The notes under the pieces are model-generated. The model had not been told where the DNA came from and did not search any database. It saw only the letters and a program-made list of their open reading frames with translations. DNA of 64,000 bases from Shinella zoogloeoides (GTDB lineage Bacteria; Pseudomonadota; Alphaproteobacteria; Rhizobiales; Rhizobiaceae). This document shows, in pieces, positions 56,018-64,000 of the stretch. The stretch's first letter is position 1, and every line of letters starts with the position of its first letter. A program made the translations under genes and the position numbers. The stretch is taken from NCBI RefSeq assembly GCF_022682305.1, contig NZ_CP093528.1, forward strand, positions 3,717,501 through 3,781,500, given 5' to 3'.

Positions 56018-56913
56018 AGGGCGGCCGCCCCGGTCTCGTCGCGGCGGAAAGCGCCGGTCGAAGGATCGAGCGTGCCCGACCATTCCCATTCGGCGGGCCC
56101 CGTCATCACGACATGGTCGTCCTCGCGCCATTCGATGGTCAGCGTGCCGCGATTCGGGCTGCTGGCGACGGTGATCGCAACCTTGCGGCCCGTCCGGCCG
56201 GTGCGCGCGCCGGAAACGCCGGCCGCGCAGGCGGCCGAGCCGCAAGCGAGCGTCAGGCCCGCGCCGCGCTCCCAGGTCCGCGTCGTCATGGAGGACGGCG
56301 AGGTGACCTGCGCCAGTGTGATATTCGCCTTTTCCGGGAACATCGGATGGTTTTCGAGCAGCGGGCCGAAACGGTCGAGATCGAAGCTCATCGGATCGCG
56401 ATCGACCCAGAAGACGGCATGCGGATTGCCCATCGACATGGCGGCGGGCGAATGCAGGATCGGCGCATCGATCGGCCCGATCTGCAATTCGATGCGGCTC
56501 GTGTCGAAGAACTCTTCGGCAAGCGGAATGCGGCTCCATTCGAAGACCGGCTTGCCCATATCGACGGAGATCGTGCCGTCCGCATGCTCGGTGGCGTTGA
56601 GGATGCCGGCGACCGTCTGGAAGGTGAAGGCCTTGCGGCCGGTTTCGGCGGCGAGCGCCTGCACGACGCAGCGCGTGCCGTTGCCGCAGGCCTGCGCCTT
56701 GGTGCCGTCGCAGTTGAGAATGACGATGAAGGCATCCGTGCCGTCGACCTTCGGATCGTGGATCGCCATGATCTGGTCGAAGCGGGTCGCAGGATCGGCA
56801 TTGAGCGCGATGGCGGCCGTCGGTGTCACGGCATCGGCGCGGCCACGCATGTCCACGACCAGGATCATGTTTCCCAGTCCGTTCATACGGGCGAATTGCG
56901 CTTCAGCGGCCAT
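56014..56913 (-). CDS. dapF: Diaminopimelate epimerase
   Basis: DapF converts LL- to meso-diaminopimelate for lysine and peptidoglycan synthesis. The 299-residue protein has [14 protein letters not shown] at the N-terminus and the two catalytic cysteines in [11 protein letters not shown] and [11 protein letters not shown]. It is the first gene of a four-gene chain (mtaB, ftsY, yciB) linked by overlaps or short gaps. ffh diverges 310 bases away. Confidence 0.95.
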   Translation of the reverse strand: MAAEAQFARMNGLGNMILVVDMRGRADAVTPTAAIALNADPATRFDQIMAIHDPKVDGTDAFIVILNCDGTKAQACGNGTRCVVQALAAETGRKAFTFQTVAGILNATEHADGTISVDMGKPVFEWSRIPLAEEFFDTSRIELQIGPIDAPILHSPAAMSMGNPHAVFWVDRDPMSFDLDRFGPLLENHPMFPEKANITLAQVTSPSSMTTRTWERGAGLTLACGSAACAAGVSGARTGRTGRKVAITVASSPNRGTLTIEWREDDHVVMTGPAEWEWSGTLDPSTGAFRRDETGAAAL

Positions 56914-57009
56914 GTCGGATGTTCCTGTAAAGACCCGTCACGGAGTCTTTGATTTCTTGCGCGTATATGGCGCAAACGGCCCCGGATTACCAGATGGAGT
57001 CTTTCGATC

Positions 57010-57039
57010 CTTGACTTTCCGGCCTTCTTCCTGTTTAAG
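57010..57039 (+). promoter_or_regulatory. Promoter-like element upstream of ffh
   Basis: CTTGAC (57010-57015) matches the rhizobial -35 consensus; 17-18 bases later comes TTTAAG (57034-57039), a weak -10. The inferred transcript start is near 57046. Confidence 0.45.
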
Positions 57040-57045
57040 CCGCGC

Positions 57046-57155
57046 ATCTGCGACAAGTGAGACTGCTTGAAGCCGCCGACCGGGACCCATTGCGGTATAA
57101 ACAGATCCCGGAGGTCAACACCCGACAGCGCGATGCGCCCTCGGGTGCTTTTTGG
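57046..57155 (+). ncRNA. Candidate small RNA or attenuated leader upstream of ffh
   Basis: CCGGGA (57080-57085) pairs with TCCCGG (57106-57111), then CACCCGA (57119-57125) pairs with TCGGGTG (57141-57147) around an inner GCGC-GAT-GCGC, followed by CTTTTTGG. This is hairpin, spacer, terminator in the plus direction, with no plus-strand gene before it. It could be a free small RNA of about 105 bases or an attenuator of ffh. Confidence 0.45.
57119..57154 (+). terminator. Intrinsic terminator inside the ffh leader
   Basis: Seven-base outer stem plus four-base inner stem with TTTTT after it; its T run is on the plus strand, 70 bases before the ffh start codon. Confidence 0.7.
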
Positions 57156-57190
57156 CTTTGCGTCTTGTTTTCGACGCCGATTGCACCGAC

Positions 57191-57211
57191 GTTTCCGCGT
57201 GACGCGGAAAC
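57191..57211 (+). promoter_or_regulatory. Hairpin next to the ffh ribosome binding site
   Basis: Perfect 9-base stem GTTTCCGCG/CGCGGAAAC with a TGA loop ends 2 bases before AAGGAAG, the ffh ribosome site. It could shield the site or stabilise the message end. Confidence 0.55.
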
Positions 57212-57223
57212 AAGAAGGAAGAC

Positions 57224-58768
57224 GTGATGTTTGAAACACTCCAGGACCGCCTTGGCTCCATTCTGAATGGACTGACAGGCCGTGGCGCGCTTTCCGAGGC
57301 CGATGTCTCGGCGGCGCTGCGCGAGGTCCGCCGTGCGCTGCTGGAAGCGGACGTGGCGCTGGAAGTGGTGCGGTCCTTCACGGATGCAGTGCGCGAAAAG
57401 GCCGTCGGCGCGGAAATCCTGAAATCCATCAAGCCCGGCCAGATGGTGGTCAAGCTCGTCCATGACGAGCTGGTTTCCATGCTCGGCTCCGAGGGCGTCT
57501 CCATCGACCTCAACGCCGCCGCCCCCGTCGTCATCATGATGGTGGGCCTCCAGGGTTCGGGCAAGACCACCACGTCGGGCAAGATCGCCAACCGGCTGAA
57601 GACGCGCGAGAAGAAGAAGGTCCTGATGGCCTCGCTCGACACGCGCCGCCCGGCCGCGCAGGAGCAGCTTCGCCAGCTCGGCGTGCAGACCGGCATCGAC
57701 ACGCTGCCGATCATCGCCGGCCAGTCGCCGACCGATATCGCCGCGCGCGCCGTGCAGGCCGCAAAGCTCGGCGGCCATGACGTCGTCATCCTCGACACCG
57801 CCGGCCGCACCCATATCGACGAGCCGCTGATGATCGAGATGGCGGAGATCAAGCGGAAGTCCAATCCGCACGAGATCCTGCTCGTCGCCGACGCGCTGAC
57901 CGGTCAGGACGCCGTCAACCTCGCCCGCAATTTCGACGACCGCGTCGGCATCACCGGCCTCGTGCTGACCCGCATGGACGGCGACGGCCGTGGCGGTGCG
58001 GCCCTCTCCATGCGCGCCGTCACCGGCAAGCCGATCAAGCTGATCGGCGTCGGCGAGAAGATGGGCGAGCTGGAGGAGTTCCATCCCCGCCGCGTCGCCG
58101 ACCGCATCCTCGGCATGGGCGACATCGTCTCGCTCGTCGAGAAGGCGGCGGAGAACATCGACGCCGAGAAGGCGGCCGCCATGGCCGCCAAGATGGCCAA
58201 GGGCAAGTTCGACCTCAACGACCTTGCCGACCAGCTTCGCCAGATGCAGAAGATGGGCGGCATGGGCGGCATCATGGGCATGATGCCCGGCATGGCCGGC
58301 ATGAAGGACAAGATGTCCGCCGCCGGCCTCGACGACAAGCTCTTCGGCCGCCAGATCGCCATCATCAACTCGATGACCAAGGCCGAGCGCGCCAACCCGG
58401 ACATGCTCAAGCATTCCCGCAAGAAGCGCATCGCCGCCGGCTCCGGCACCGATGCGGCCGACATCAACAAGCTTCTCAAGATGCACCGCCAGATGGCGGA
58501 CATGATGAAGATGATGGGCGGCAAGAAGGGCGGCATGATGAAGCAGATGATGGGCGGCCTTGCCGGCAAGATGGGCCTCGGTGGCCTCGGCGGCGGCATG
58601 CCCGATCTTTCCAGCATGGACCCCAAGCAGCTCGAGGCGCTCGCCAAACAGGCGGAAGCCGCCGGCATCAAGCCGGGCAGCCTGCCGGGCCTCGGCGGCA
58701 GCGGCGGTCTTCGCCTGCCCGGTCTCGGCGGCCTTCCGGGCCTGCCCGGCCTGCCGAAGAAGAAGTGA
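57224..58768 (+). CDS. ffh: Signal recognition particle protein Ffh
   Basis: Ffh binds signal sequences and 4.5S RNA and delivers ribosomes to FtsY. The 514-residue protein has the N domain, the G domain (GLQGSGKTTTSGKIA, DTAGRTHIDEPL, TRMDGDGRGGAALS) and a Met-rich M domain (about 320-450, with many MGMM runs). The Gly/Leu/Pro C-terminal tail is longer than in Escherichia coli (453 residues). AAGGAAG precedes the ATG. It starts the operon with chorismate mutase, rpsP, rimM and trmD. Confidence 0.97.
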   Translation: MMFETLQDRLGSILNGLTGRGALSEADVSAALREVRRALLEADVALEVVRSFTDAVREKAVGAEILKSIKPGQMVVKLVHDELVSMLGSEGVSIDLNAAAPVVIMMVGLQGSGKTTTSGKIANRLKTREKKKVLMASLDTRRPAAQEQLRQLGVQTGIDTLPIIAGQSPTDIAARAVQAAKLGGHDVVILDTAGRTHIDEPLMIEMAEIKRKSNPHEILLVADALTGQDAVNLARNFDDRVGITGLVLTRMDGDGRGGAALSMRAVTGKPIKLIGVGEKMGELEEFHPRRVADRILGMGDIVSLVEKAAENIDAEKAAAMAAKMAKGKFDLNDLADQLRQMQKMGGMGGIMGMMPGMAGMKDKMSAAGLDDKLFGRQIAIINSMTKAERANPDMLKHSRKKRIAAGSGTDAADINKLLKMHRQMADMMKMMGGKKGGMMKQMMGGLAGKMGLGGLGGGMPDLSSMDPKQLEALAKQAEAAGIKPGSLPGLGGSGGLRLPGLGGLPGLPGLPKKK

Positions 58769-58778
58769 GGAACGCCGC

Positions 58779-59099
58779 ATGACGATCGACCCGAAGGTCA
58801 GGCAGCAATTGGGAGAATACCGGCAGTCGATCGACAATATCGACGCTGCCCTTGTGCATATGCTCGCCGAGCGCTTCCGCTGCACCCAGGCGGTGGGCGT
58901 GCTGAAGGCGACGCATGAACTGCCGCCGGCCGATCCGGCGCGCGAGGAATACCAGATCGAGCGCCTTCGCCGCCTGGCGAAGGATGCCAATCTGGACCCG
59001 GATTTCGCGGAGAAGTTCCTGAACTTCATCATCCGCGAGGTGATCCGGCATCATGAAGCCATTGCCGCCGAACATGGCGGCGCAAACCACACCGCTTGA
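58779..59099 (+). CDS. Chorismate mutase, AroQ class
   Basis: The 106-residue all-helical enzyme rearranges chorismate to prephenate for phenylalanine and tyrosine. The AroQ pattern is visible: [34 protein letters not shown] with the active-site Arg and Lys, and [22 protein letters not shown]. The ATG at 58779 is 10 bases after the ffh stop; the frame is open further back inside ffh but without support. This placement between ffh and rpsP is typical of rhizobia. Confidence 0.92.
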   Translation: MTIDPKVRQQLGEYRQSIDNIDAALVHMLAERFRCTQAVGVLKATHELPPADPAREEYQIERLRRLAKDANLDPDFAEKFLNFIIREVIRHHEAIAAEHGGANHTA

Positions 59100-59130
59100 A
59101 AAGCGGCCCATCTACCCAAGGAGAAATGAC

Positions 59131-59496
59131 ATGTCCCTGAAGATTCGTCTCGCCCGCGGCGGTTCCAAGAAGCGCCCGTACTACCAGATCGTCGTTGCCG
59201 ACGCCCGCTCCCCGCGTGACGGCCGCTTCCTCGAGAAGCTCGGCGCCTGGAACCCGATGCTCGGCAAGGACGACGCAAACCGCGTCCAGATCGACACCGA
59301 CCGCGCCAAGGAATGGCTCGCCAAGGGCGCACAGCCCACCGACCGCGTTGCCCGCTTCCTCGACGAAGCCGGCGTTCTGAAGCGCGAAGCCCGCAACAAC
59401 CCGGACAAGGCAAAGCCGGGCAAGAAGGCTCTCGAGCGCGCCGCCGAGAAGAAGCAGAAGGAAGAAGACGCCGCTGCTGCCGCCGCTGGCGAATAA
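59131..59496 (+). CDS. rpsP: 30S ribosomal protein S16
   Basis: The conserved part [38 protein letters not shown] spans about residues 1-85. The remaining 35 residues ([19 protein letters not shown] and an Ala run) are a charged C-terminal extension absent from the 82-residue Escherichia coli protein but usual in alphaproteobacteria. AAGGAG precedes the ATG at 59131. Confidence 0.97.
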   Translation: MSLKIRLARGGSKKRPYYQIVVADARSPRDGRFLEKLGAWNPMLGKDDANRVQIDTDRAKEWLAKGAQPTDRVARFLDEAGVLKREARNNPDKAKPGKKALERAAEKKQKEEDAAAAAAGE

Positions 59497-59560
59497 TCTG
59501 CCTCGACTTTTATGGAGACGGGCGGCGTGCTTCATGCCGCCCGTTTTCATTTTGTCTGAC

Positions 59561-59608
59561 GCAATTCCGGACGCAAAACCGCTGCACACTTTTGCTGGAA
59601 TTGCTCTA
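59561..59608. repeat. Dispersed rhizobial intergenic palindrome, copy 3 (inverted)
   Basis: On the minus strand it reads AGAGCAATTCCAGCAAAAG, then GTGCAGCGGTTTTGCG, then TCCGGAATTGCG, the same layout as the copies at 16632 and 39054. It sits between rpsP and rimM, inside what is usually one operon. Confidence 0.78.
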
Positions 59609-59663
59609 GGAGCCTCCGCGCGAACGTCGTAAGAGGCTTTGCAAGACCACACGGAACCGAACC

Positions 59664-60239
59664 ATGGCGAAACTGGAAAATCCCGTCCTCATGGGCACCG
59701 TCGGCGCGGCACAGGGCCTGCGCGGCGAGGTCCGTGTGAAATCCTACACAATCGACCCGACCTCCATCGGCGACTACGGCCATCTGCACACCGAGGACGG
59801 CCGGTCCTTCGAGGTGCTGGAGGTGCGCGAGGCGAAGAACGTCGTCGTCGTGCGCTTTCGCGGCGTCAACGACCGCAACGCCGCCGAGGCGCTGAACGGC
59901 ATCGAACTCTATATCGAGCGCGACAACCTGCCGGACGAGGAACTGGACGAGGACGAGTTCTTCTATGCCGACCTCGAAGGCCTGGAAGCCGTCGACACGA
60001 CCGGCCGCAGCCACGGCACCGTCACCGGCATCTTCGATTTCGGCGCGGGCGACCTGCTCGAACTCAAGGGGCCGGGCAAGCGCCCCGTGCTCATTCCCTT
60101 CTCCGAAGCCGCGGTGCTGGAAATCGACCTCGAAGGCGGCCGCCTCCTGATCGACGCCACCGCCGCCGGTCTCGTCGACGACGAGAAGGACGGCCCCGGC
60201 AGCCGTCGTCGCCGCCCGCCGCAGGGCGAGGGAGAATAA
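59664..60239 (+). CDS. rimM: Ribosome maturation factor RimM
   Basis: RimM binds S19 and helps mature the 30S head. The 191-residue protein has the N-terminal RimM barrel ([22 protein letters not shown]) and the PRC-type C-terminal domain ([37 protein letters not shown]), and a basic tail. The trmD GTG follows its stop with one base between, so translation is coupled. Confidence 0.95.
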   Translation: MAKLENPVLMGTVGAAQGLRGEVRVKSYTIDPTSIGDYGHLHTEDGRSFEVLEVREAKNVVVVRFRGVNDRNAAEALNGIELYIERDNLPDEELDEDEFFYADLEGLEAVDTTGRSHGTVTGIFDFGAGDLLELKGPGKRPVLIPFSEAAVLEIDLEGGRLLIDATAAGLVDDEKDGPGSRRRRPPQGEGE

Positions 60240-60240
60240 C

Positions 60241-60936
60241 GTGGCTTTCCGCGCCACCATCCTGACGCTCTACCCGGAGATGTTTCCAGGCTTTCTCGCC
60301 CAGTCCCTCTCCGGCAAGGCGCTGGCGCGCGGCGACTGGTCGCTCGACTGCCTGCAGATCCGCGATTTCACCACCGACCGCCACCGCACCGTCGACGACA
60401 CGCCGGCCGGCGGCGGCGCGGGCATGGTGCTGAAGCCGGATGTGCTGGCCAAGGCCATCGACCATGCCTCCGAGGGTGACAACCGCCCGCGCCTCCTGAT
60501 GAGCCCGCGCGGAAAACCGCTGACGCAGAAGCGCGTGCGCGAACTTGCGGCCGGCGAGGGCGCGATCATCGTCTGCGGCCGTTTCGAGGGCGTCGACCAG
60601 CGTGTGATCGACGGGCGGCAGCTCGAAGAAGTCTCCATCGGCGACTACATCCTCTCCGGCGGCGAGCCGGCGGCGATGATCCTGCTGGATGCCATCGTGC
60701 GCATCCTGCCCGGCGTCATGGGCAATGCGCTTTCCGGTGAGCATGAGAGTTTTGAAGGCGGATTGCTGGAGCATCCGCACTATACGCGCCCGCAGGTCTT
60801 CGAAGGCCAAGAAATCCCCGGCGTGCTGACCTCCGGCAACCACGCCGCCATCGACCGATGGCGGCGCGAGGAGGCGGAGAAGCTGACGCGCGAGCGCCGG
60901 CCCGATCTTCTGACCGATCAGCCCTTCAGGAAATAA
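60241..60936 (+). CDS. trmD: tRNA (guanine-N1)-methyltransferase
   Basis: TrmD methylates G37 of tRNAs. The 231-residue SPOUT enzyme has the knotted core with [12 protein letters not shown] and [30 protein letters not shown], and the loop [15 protein letters not shown]. The start is GTG at 60241. Its 3' end overlaps the end of the convergent TauE-type gene by 19 bases. Confidence 0.96.
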   Translation: MAFRATILTLYPEMFPGFLAQSLSGKALARGDWSLDCLQIRDFTTDRHRTVDDTPAGGGAGMVLKPDVLAKAIDHASEGDNRPRLLMSPRGKPLTQKRVRELAAGEGAIIVCGRFEGVDQRVIDGRQLEEVSIGDYILSGGEPAAMILLDAIVRILPGVMGNALSGEHESFEGGLLEHPHYTRPQVFEGQEIPGVLTSGNHAAIDRWRREEAEKLTRERRPDLLTDQPFRK

Positions 60937-61664
60937 TAGACCGTCAGCGCAAGGCCGACCGCCACCACCAGCACGCGGATCACCGGCTGCGGCACGCGCC
61001 GCGCCGCCCATACGCCGGACCAGCCACCAAGCGCCGCCGCCGGCACCATGACGGCGGCCTGCGGCCAGCCGATCACCCCGCCGCTGGCGAAGACGATAAC
61101 CGCCATGGCGGCAATGACGACGGCGACGAAATTCTTCAGCGCGTTCAGCCGGTGATAGTCACCGCCCTTGGTGAGGCCCAGCACGGCGAGCGTCATGATG
61201 CCCATGCCCGCGCCGAAGAAGCCGCCATAGATGGAGGTGACGAACTGGCCGGCAAGGCCGAGCGGCGAGATCGGTTTTTCCGGGCTGAGCGTCTTCGGCT
61301 TGAGGTAAGGCCCGGCCGCGAAAATCGCGGTCGCCGCCAGCAGCAGCCAGGGCACCAGCGCGCGGAACGAGGGATTGGAGAGCGAGAGCAGCAGCAGCGC
61401 CCCGGCAAGGCCACCGACCAGCGACAGCGCGCCGAGCAGCAGCGCTTCCTTCCAGTCGGCGCGGATTTCCTTGGCATAGGCGAGCGTCGAGGTGACATAG
61501 CCCGGGAACTGCGTGATCGAGGAGGTGGCGTTGGCGACGATGGGCGGCAGGCCGATCAGCGACATCGCCCCGAAGGTAAGGAACGTACCCCCGCCGGCAA
61601 TGGCATTCACCACGCCGGACAGGAAGCCGGCGACGAACAGAAAGATGGCATCGAAAACGGTCAT
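60918..61664 (-). CDS. TauE/SafE family permease
   Basis: The 248-residue membrane protein has about eight spans and two copies of the family motif: [17 protein letters not shown] near the N-terminus and [20 protein letters not shown] centrally. TauE/SafE proteins export sulfite, sulfoacetate or other organosulfur anions; the substrate is unknown here. The start at 61664 begins the conserved [10 protein letters not shown]. It is transcribed against trmD, with 19 bases of overlap, and lies inside the usual trmD-rplS spacing. Confidence 0.88.
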   Translation of the reverse strand: MTVFDAIFLFVAGFLSGVVNAIAGGGTFLTFGAMSLIGLPPIVANATSSITQFPGYVTSTLAYAKEIRADWKEALLLGALSLVGGLAGALLLLSLSNPSFRALVPWLLLAATAIFAAGPYLKPKTLSPEKPISPLGLAGQFVTSIYGGFFGAGMGIMTLAVLGLTKGGDYHRLNALKNFVAVVIAAMAVIVFASGGVIGWPQAAVMVPAAALGGWSGVWAARRVPQPVIRVLVVAVGLALTVYYFLKG

Positions 61665-61875
61665 GGCACTCCCCCGGGCGGCGACAGGGGCCGCGCCCGC
61701 TCCTTCAAGGCGTGATAGCGTGGCACCGGAAGGCCGGCAAGACCCGGAAATCCGCCACGCGCGGGTGGATTCTTTTGCCGCCGGGGGATGACAAGCCGGC
61801 CCGATTGGTGTATTGGCCCGCTCGGATTTGGGATTACCCAGCCGACCTGCAAGCAAAGAATGGCGAATCCGCTCC

Positions 61876-61963
61876 GTCCGGCAACGGACTAACCCGAGAG
61901 GCATGACCTCGAAGGCCACCGTCGAGCGCTCTGGCTGTTTCAGAAGAACCGAAGGTTAGACCG
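61876..61963 (+). promoter_or_regulatory. Candidate structured leader of rplS
   Basis: A GTCCG-GCAA-CGGAC hairpin (61876-61889, GNRA loop) is followed by GAGG-CATGA-CCTC (61898-61910) and CTG-TTT-CAG (61932-61942). The series lies directly before rplS and could be a ribosomal-protein leader; I do not recognise a named motif. Confidence 0.4.
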
Positions 61964-62482
61964 ATGAACATCATCCAGCAGCTCGAAGCCGAACAGGCCG
62001 CGAAGATCGAAGCCAAGCGCCAGCTCCCGGAATTCTCCCCGGGCGACACCGTCCGCGTCAACGTGCGCGTTACGGAAGGCACGCGTACCCGCGTTCAGGC
62101 CTATGAAGGCGTTTGCATCGCCCGCTCCGGCGGCGGCATCAACGAGAGCTTCACCGTTCGCAAGATTTCCTACGGCGAAGGCGTCGAGCGCGTCTTCCCC
62201 GTCTACTCGCCGCTCGTCGAAAGCGTCGACGTCGTCCGCCGCGGTAAGGTCCGCCGCGCCAAGCTCTACTACCTGCGCGATCGTCGCGGCAAGTCGGCTC
62301 GTATCGTCGAGAACACCGGCACGCGCGCCCGCAAGCTGAACGACGCCGAGCGTCAGGCCATTGCCGAGGAAAAGGCACGTCTCGAAGCCGAGAAGGTCGC
62401 AGCAGCTCAGGCGCTCGCCGCTGAAAAGGCAGCAGCAGAAGCTGCCGAAGCCGCAAAGGCCGCAGAAGCCGCCGCCGAATAA
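61964..62482 (+). CDS. rplS: 50S ribosomal protein L19
   Basis: The conserved part ([39 protein letters not shown] and [15 protein letters not shown]) covers about 120 residues, the full size in Escherichia coli. The final 50 residues are an Ala/Glu/Lys helix ([22 protein letters not shown]) as in other rhizobia. The start has a purine-rich AAGG about 8 bases upstream. The TauE-type gene separates it from trmD. Confidence 0.96.
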   Translation: MNIIQQLEAEQAAKIEAKRQLPEFSPGDTVRVNVRVTEGTRTRVQAYEGVCIARSGGGINESFTVRKISYGEGVERVFPVYSPLVESVDVVRRGKVRRAKLYYLRDRRGKSARIVENTGTRARKLNDAERQAIAEEKARLEAEKVAAAQALAAEKAAAEAAEAAKAAEAAAE

Positions 62483-62504
62483 TCCGGCAGCGCATACTCT
62501 ATCG

Positions 62505-62536
62505 AAAGCCGCCGGCCCCTTGCCGGCGGCTTTTTT
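62505..62536 (+). terminator. Terminator after rplS
   Basis: GCCGCCGGC/GCCGGCGGC (62508-62516, 62522-62530) flanked by AAA and TTTTTT, a strong intrinsic terminator 22 bases past rplS. Confidence 0.92.
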
Positions 62537-62630
62537 GTTTTACGGAAAACCCTTTGCGCGCAAGCCCCATGCTTGTTGCCGGCCCTGACCTGTGACAGTG
62601 TTCCGCCGCCACAATTCAGGAGCATATCCC

Positions 62631-63428
62631 ATGTTTTCCCGCCGCGCCGTTCTTGCAGGCCTTGCCGCCGCCGCTCTCATGCCCGCCGTCGCCTTCGCCT
62701 CCGACCTTCCCGATCTCGGCGGCAAGACCGTCGTCGTCGTCACGGAGAACGCCTATCCGCCGCTGCAGTTCGTCGACCCGAAGACCGGCAAGCAGATCGG
62801 CTGGGAATACGACGCGATGGACGAGATCGCCAAGCGCCTGAACTTCAAGGTCGAGTACCAGAACGCGAGCTGGGACGCGATGATCCAGGCCGTCTCCGAC
62901 AACCAGTACAATATCGGCATGACCGGCATCACCATCAAGGAAGACCGCAAGGAGAAGGTCGACTTCTCCGATCCCTACATGCGCTCGCAGCAGTTCATGC
63001 TGGTGCGCGGCGATGAAACCCGCTTCACCGACGCCAAGAGCTTCGGCGAATTCAAGGACGGCCTGATTGCCGCGCAGCCCGGCACCTCGCCCTTCTATAC
63101 CGCCGTCTACGAAATCCTCGACGGCAACGAACAGAATCCGCGCATCAAGCTGTTCGAGACCTTCGGCGCGACGGTGCAGGCGCTTCAGGCCGGCGACGTC
63201 GATCTCGTCCTGACCGACAGCGTCGCGGCCAAGGGCTATACCGATGCCTCCGGCGGCAAGCTGAAGGTGGTCGGCGGGCCGCTCGGCACCGAGGACTTCG
63301 GCTTCATCTTCCCCAAGGGCTCCGATCTCGTTGCCCCGGTCAATGCCGCCATCGCCTCGCTGAAGGCGGACGGAACGCTCGACACGCTCAACAAGAAGTG
63401 GTTCCTCGACTACAAGATGGGTCAGTAG
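62631..63428 (+). CDS. Polar amino acid ABC transporter substrate-binding protein
   Basis: The 265-residue protein has a signal peptide with a twin-Arg-like start ([16 protein letters not shown]), then the family 3 binding fold: [53 protein letters not shown] and [10 protein letters not shown] at the end. It probably binds a polar amino acid or opine-like molecule. ATG 62631 has AGGAG 9 bases upstream; the frame's earlier start at 62592 does not. It begins an operon that leaves the window. Confidence 0.92.
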   Translation: MFSRRAVLAGLAAAALMPAVAFASDLPDLGGKTVVVVTENAYPPLQFVDPKTGKQIGWEYDAMDEIAKRLNFKVEYQNASWDAMIQAVSDNQYNIGMTGITIKEDRKEKVDFSDPYMRSQQFMLVRGDETRFTDAKSFGEFKDGLIAAQPGTSPFYTAVYEILDGNEQNPRIKLFETFGATVQALQAGDVDLVLTDSVAAKGYTDASGGKLKVVGGPLGTEDFGFIFPKGSDLVAPVNAAIASLKADGTLDTLNKKWFLDYKMGQ

Positions 63429-63437
63429 CGGGCAGCC

Positions 63438-64000
63438 ATGGCTCCCGTTTCGCCCGGCACCGGCAAGGACGACTATCCCTGGTGGCTGGTCGCGCTTGCC
63501 GTGATCGCGCTGGCGCTTGCCGGCGTGATCGTCACCAACGATATCTACGCGCAGGTTTTCAGCGTCGTGCTGAAGGGACTGTGGGTGACGATCTTCGTGA
63601 CCCTCGTCGCCTTCATGCTCGCCACCATGCTCGGCCTCGGCGTGGCGCTGATGGCGCTTTCCGAGAGCAAGGCGCTGCGGCAGATCGCGCGGTTCTACAC
63701 GGAGGTCATCCGTGGCGTGCCGATCCTCGTGCTTCTTTTCTACATAGCCTTCGTCGGCGCGCCGGCGCTGGTGGCGGCGATCAACGTCGTCATCGCCCCG
63801 CTCGTCGCCGCCGGCACGACGGAACCCATGCAGGTGCGCGACCTCTCCTTGATGTGGCGGGCGATCATCGCGCTGATGATCGGCTATTCCGCCTTCATCG
63901 GCGAGGTTTTTCGCGCGGGCATCCAGTCCGTCGACAAGGGGCAGGTCGAGGCGGCCAAGGCCCTCGGCCTCTCGCGCGTCCAGCGCTTCCGCCTCGTCGT
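63438..64000 (+). CDS. Polar amino acid ABC transporter permease, N-terminal part
   Basis: The gene begins at ATG 63438, nine bases after the binding-protein stop, and runs past the window end; 187 codons are present. They show a first span (WWLVALAVIALALAGVIV), then the HisM/GlnP-type permease domain with VLKGLWVTIFVTLVAFMLA, EVIRGVPILVLLFYIAF and the ATPase-contact EAA loop EAAKALGL near the edge. The long N-terminal extension before the domain is usual for this subgroup. The partner ATPase gene should follow beyond the edge. Confidence 0.92.
   Translation, partial: MAPVSPGTGKDDYPWWLVALAVIALALAGVIVTNDIYAQVFSVVLKGLWVTIFVTLVAFMLATMLGLGVALMALSESKALRQIARFYTEVIRGVPILVLLFYIAFVGAPALVAAINVVIAPLVAAGTTEPMQVRDLSLMWRAIIALMIGYSAFIGEVFRAGIQSVDKGQVEAAKALGLSRVQRFRLV

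Larger units (their letters stand above)
56914..57223. other. 310-base divergent interval between dapF and ffh
   Basis: No coding frame is convincing. The plus strand holds a promoter-like pair, two hairpins, an intrinsic terminator and a third hairpin next to the ffh ribosome site, all described separately. Confidence 0.6.

Noticed and set aside
54248..57070. 940-codon plus-strand frame across ftsY, mtaB and dapF
   Set aside because: It spans three well-supported minus-strand genes and its translation has no domain character.
1..64000. CRISPR arrays, tRNA or rRNA genes, insertion sequences, prophage genes
   Set aside because: I looked for regularly spaced repeats, cloverleaf-like segments, transposase or integrase motifs and phage genes and saw none.

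Overview
This is a GC-rich stretch of chromosome from an alphaproteobacterium, almost certainly Rhizobiaceae (Rhizobium, Ensifer, Shinella or Agrobacterium type). The pointers are the gene order hemY-TerB-amidotransferase-YggT-ppa, the phaA-phaB/phaR polyhydroxybutyrate locus, an IalB-family protein, an rpoH2-type sigma factor behind a GGAAC-N16-CGTT promoter, a YbhL gene with its alphaproteobacterial leader, a SUV3-like helicase, and copies of a rhizobial-type intergenic palindrome. I see no prophage, insertion sequence, CRISPR array, tRNA or rRNA. It reads as ordinary core chromosome with a few accessory insertions.

Layout. 1-10 kb: 3' end of hemY, a TerB-like protein, a class I amidotransferase, YggT, ppa, a secreted hypothetical, a GNAT acetyltransferase, typA, an M3 peptidase, and a DUF475/TerC-like membrane protein behind a long leader that can fold as a pseudoknot. 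10-17 kb: a tricarboxylate uptake locus, with tctCBA and an orphan binding protein on the minus strand and the TctD/TctE two-component pair on the plus strand. 17-25 kb: LysE exporter / MarR / Bcr-type MFS, argG, an SDR, a second LysE, and an ABC importer of the PF04392 type. 25-40 kb: rlmN, IalB, YkvA, a pterin dehydratase, phaBA and phaR, rpmF, a GST, mtgA, an ispA-like prenyl synthase, hisC, a third LysE, ispG, an MFS protein and a DeoR regulator. 40-50 kb: ybhL, ybbAP diverging from a TesA-type esterase, thpR, an AT-richer membrane gene that looks acquired, and the SUV3-like helicase followed by an S4 RNA-binding gene. 50-57 kb: fdxA, carD, rpoH2 and the minus-strand chain dapF-mtaB-ftsY-yciB. 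57-64 kb: ffh-chorismate mutase-rpsP-rimM-trmD-rplS, with a convergent TauE-type permease, then the start of a polar amino acid ABC operon.

How the genes fit together. ftsY and ffh (SRP receptor and SRP GTPase) sit in divergent operons with ribosomal protein and tRNA-modification genes, which makes a translation and protein-targeting block. phaA and phaB make 3-hydroxybutyryl-CoA, and PhaR is their likely repressor from the divergent side. TctD/TctE probably senses a carboxylate and induces tctCBA. CarD, RpoH2 and the EcfG-type promoter form a stress-transcription cluster. The least explained signals are in non-coding DNA: the TerC leader, the ffh leader (promoter, two hairpins and a terminator), and several palindromic operators beside regulator genes.
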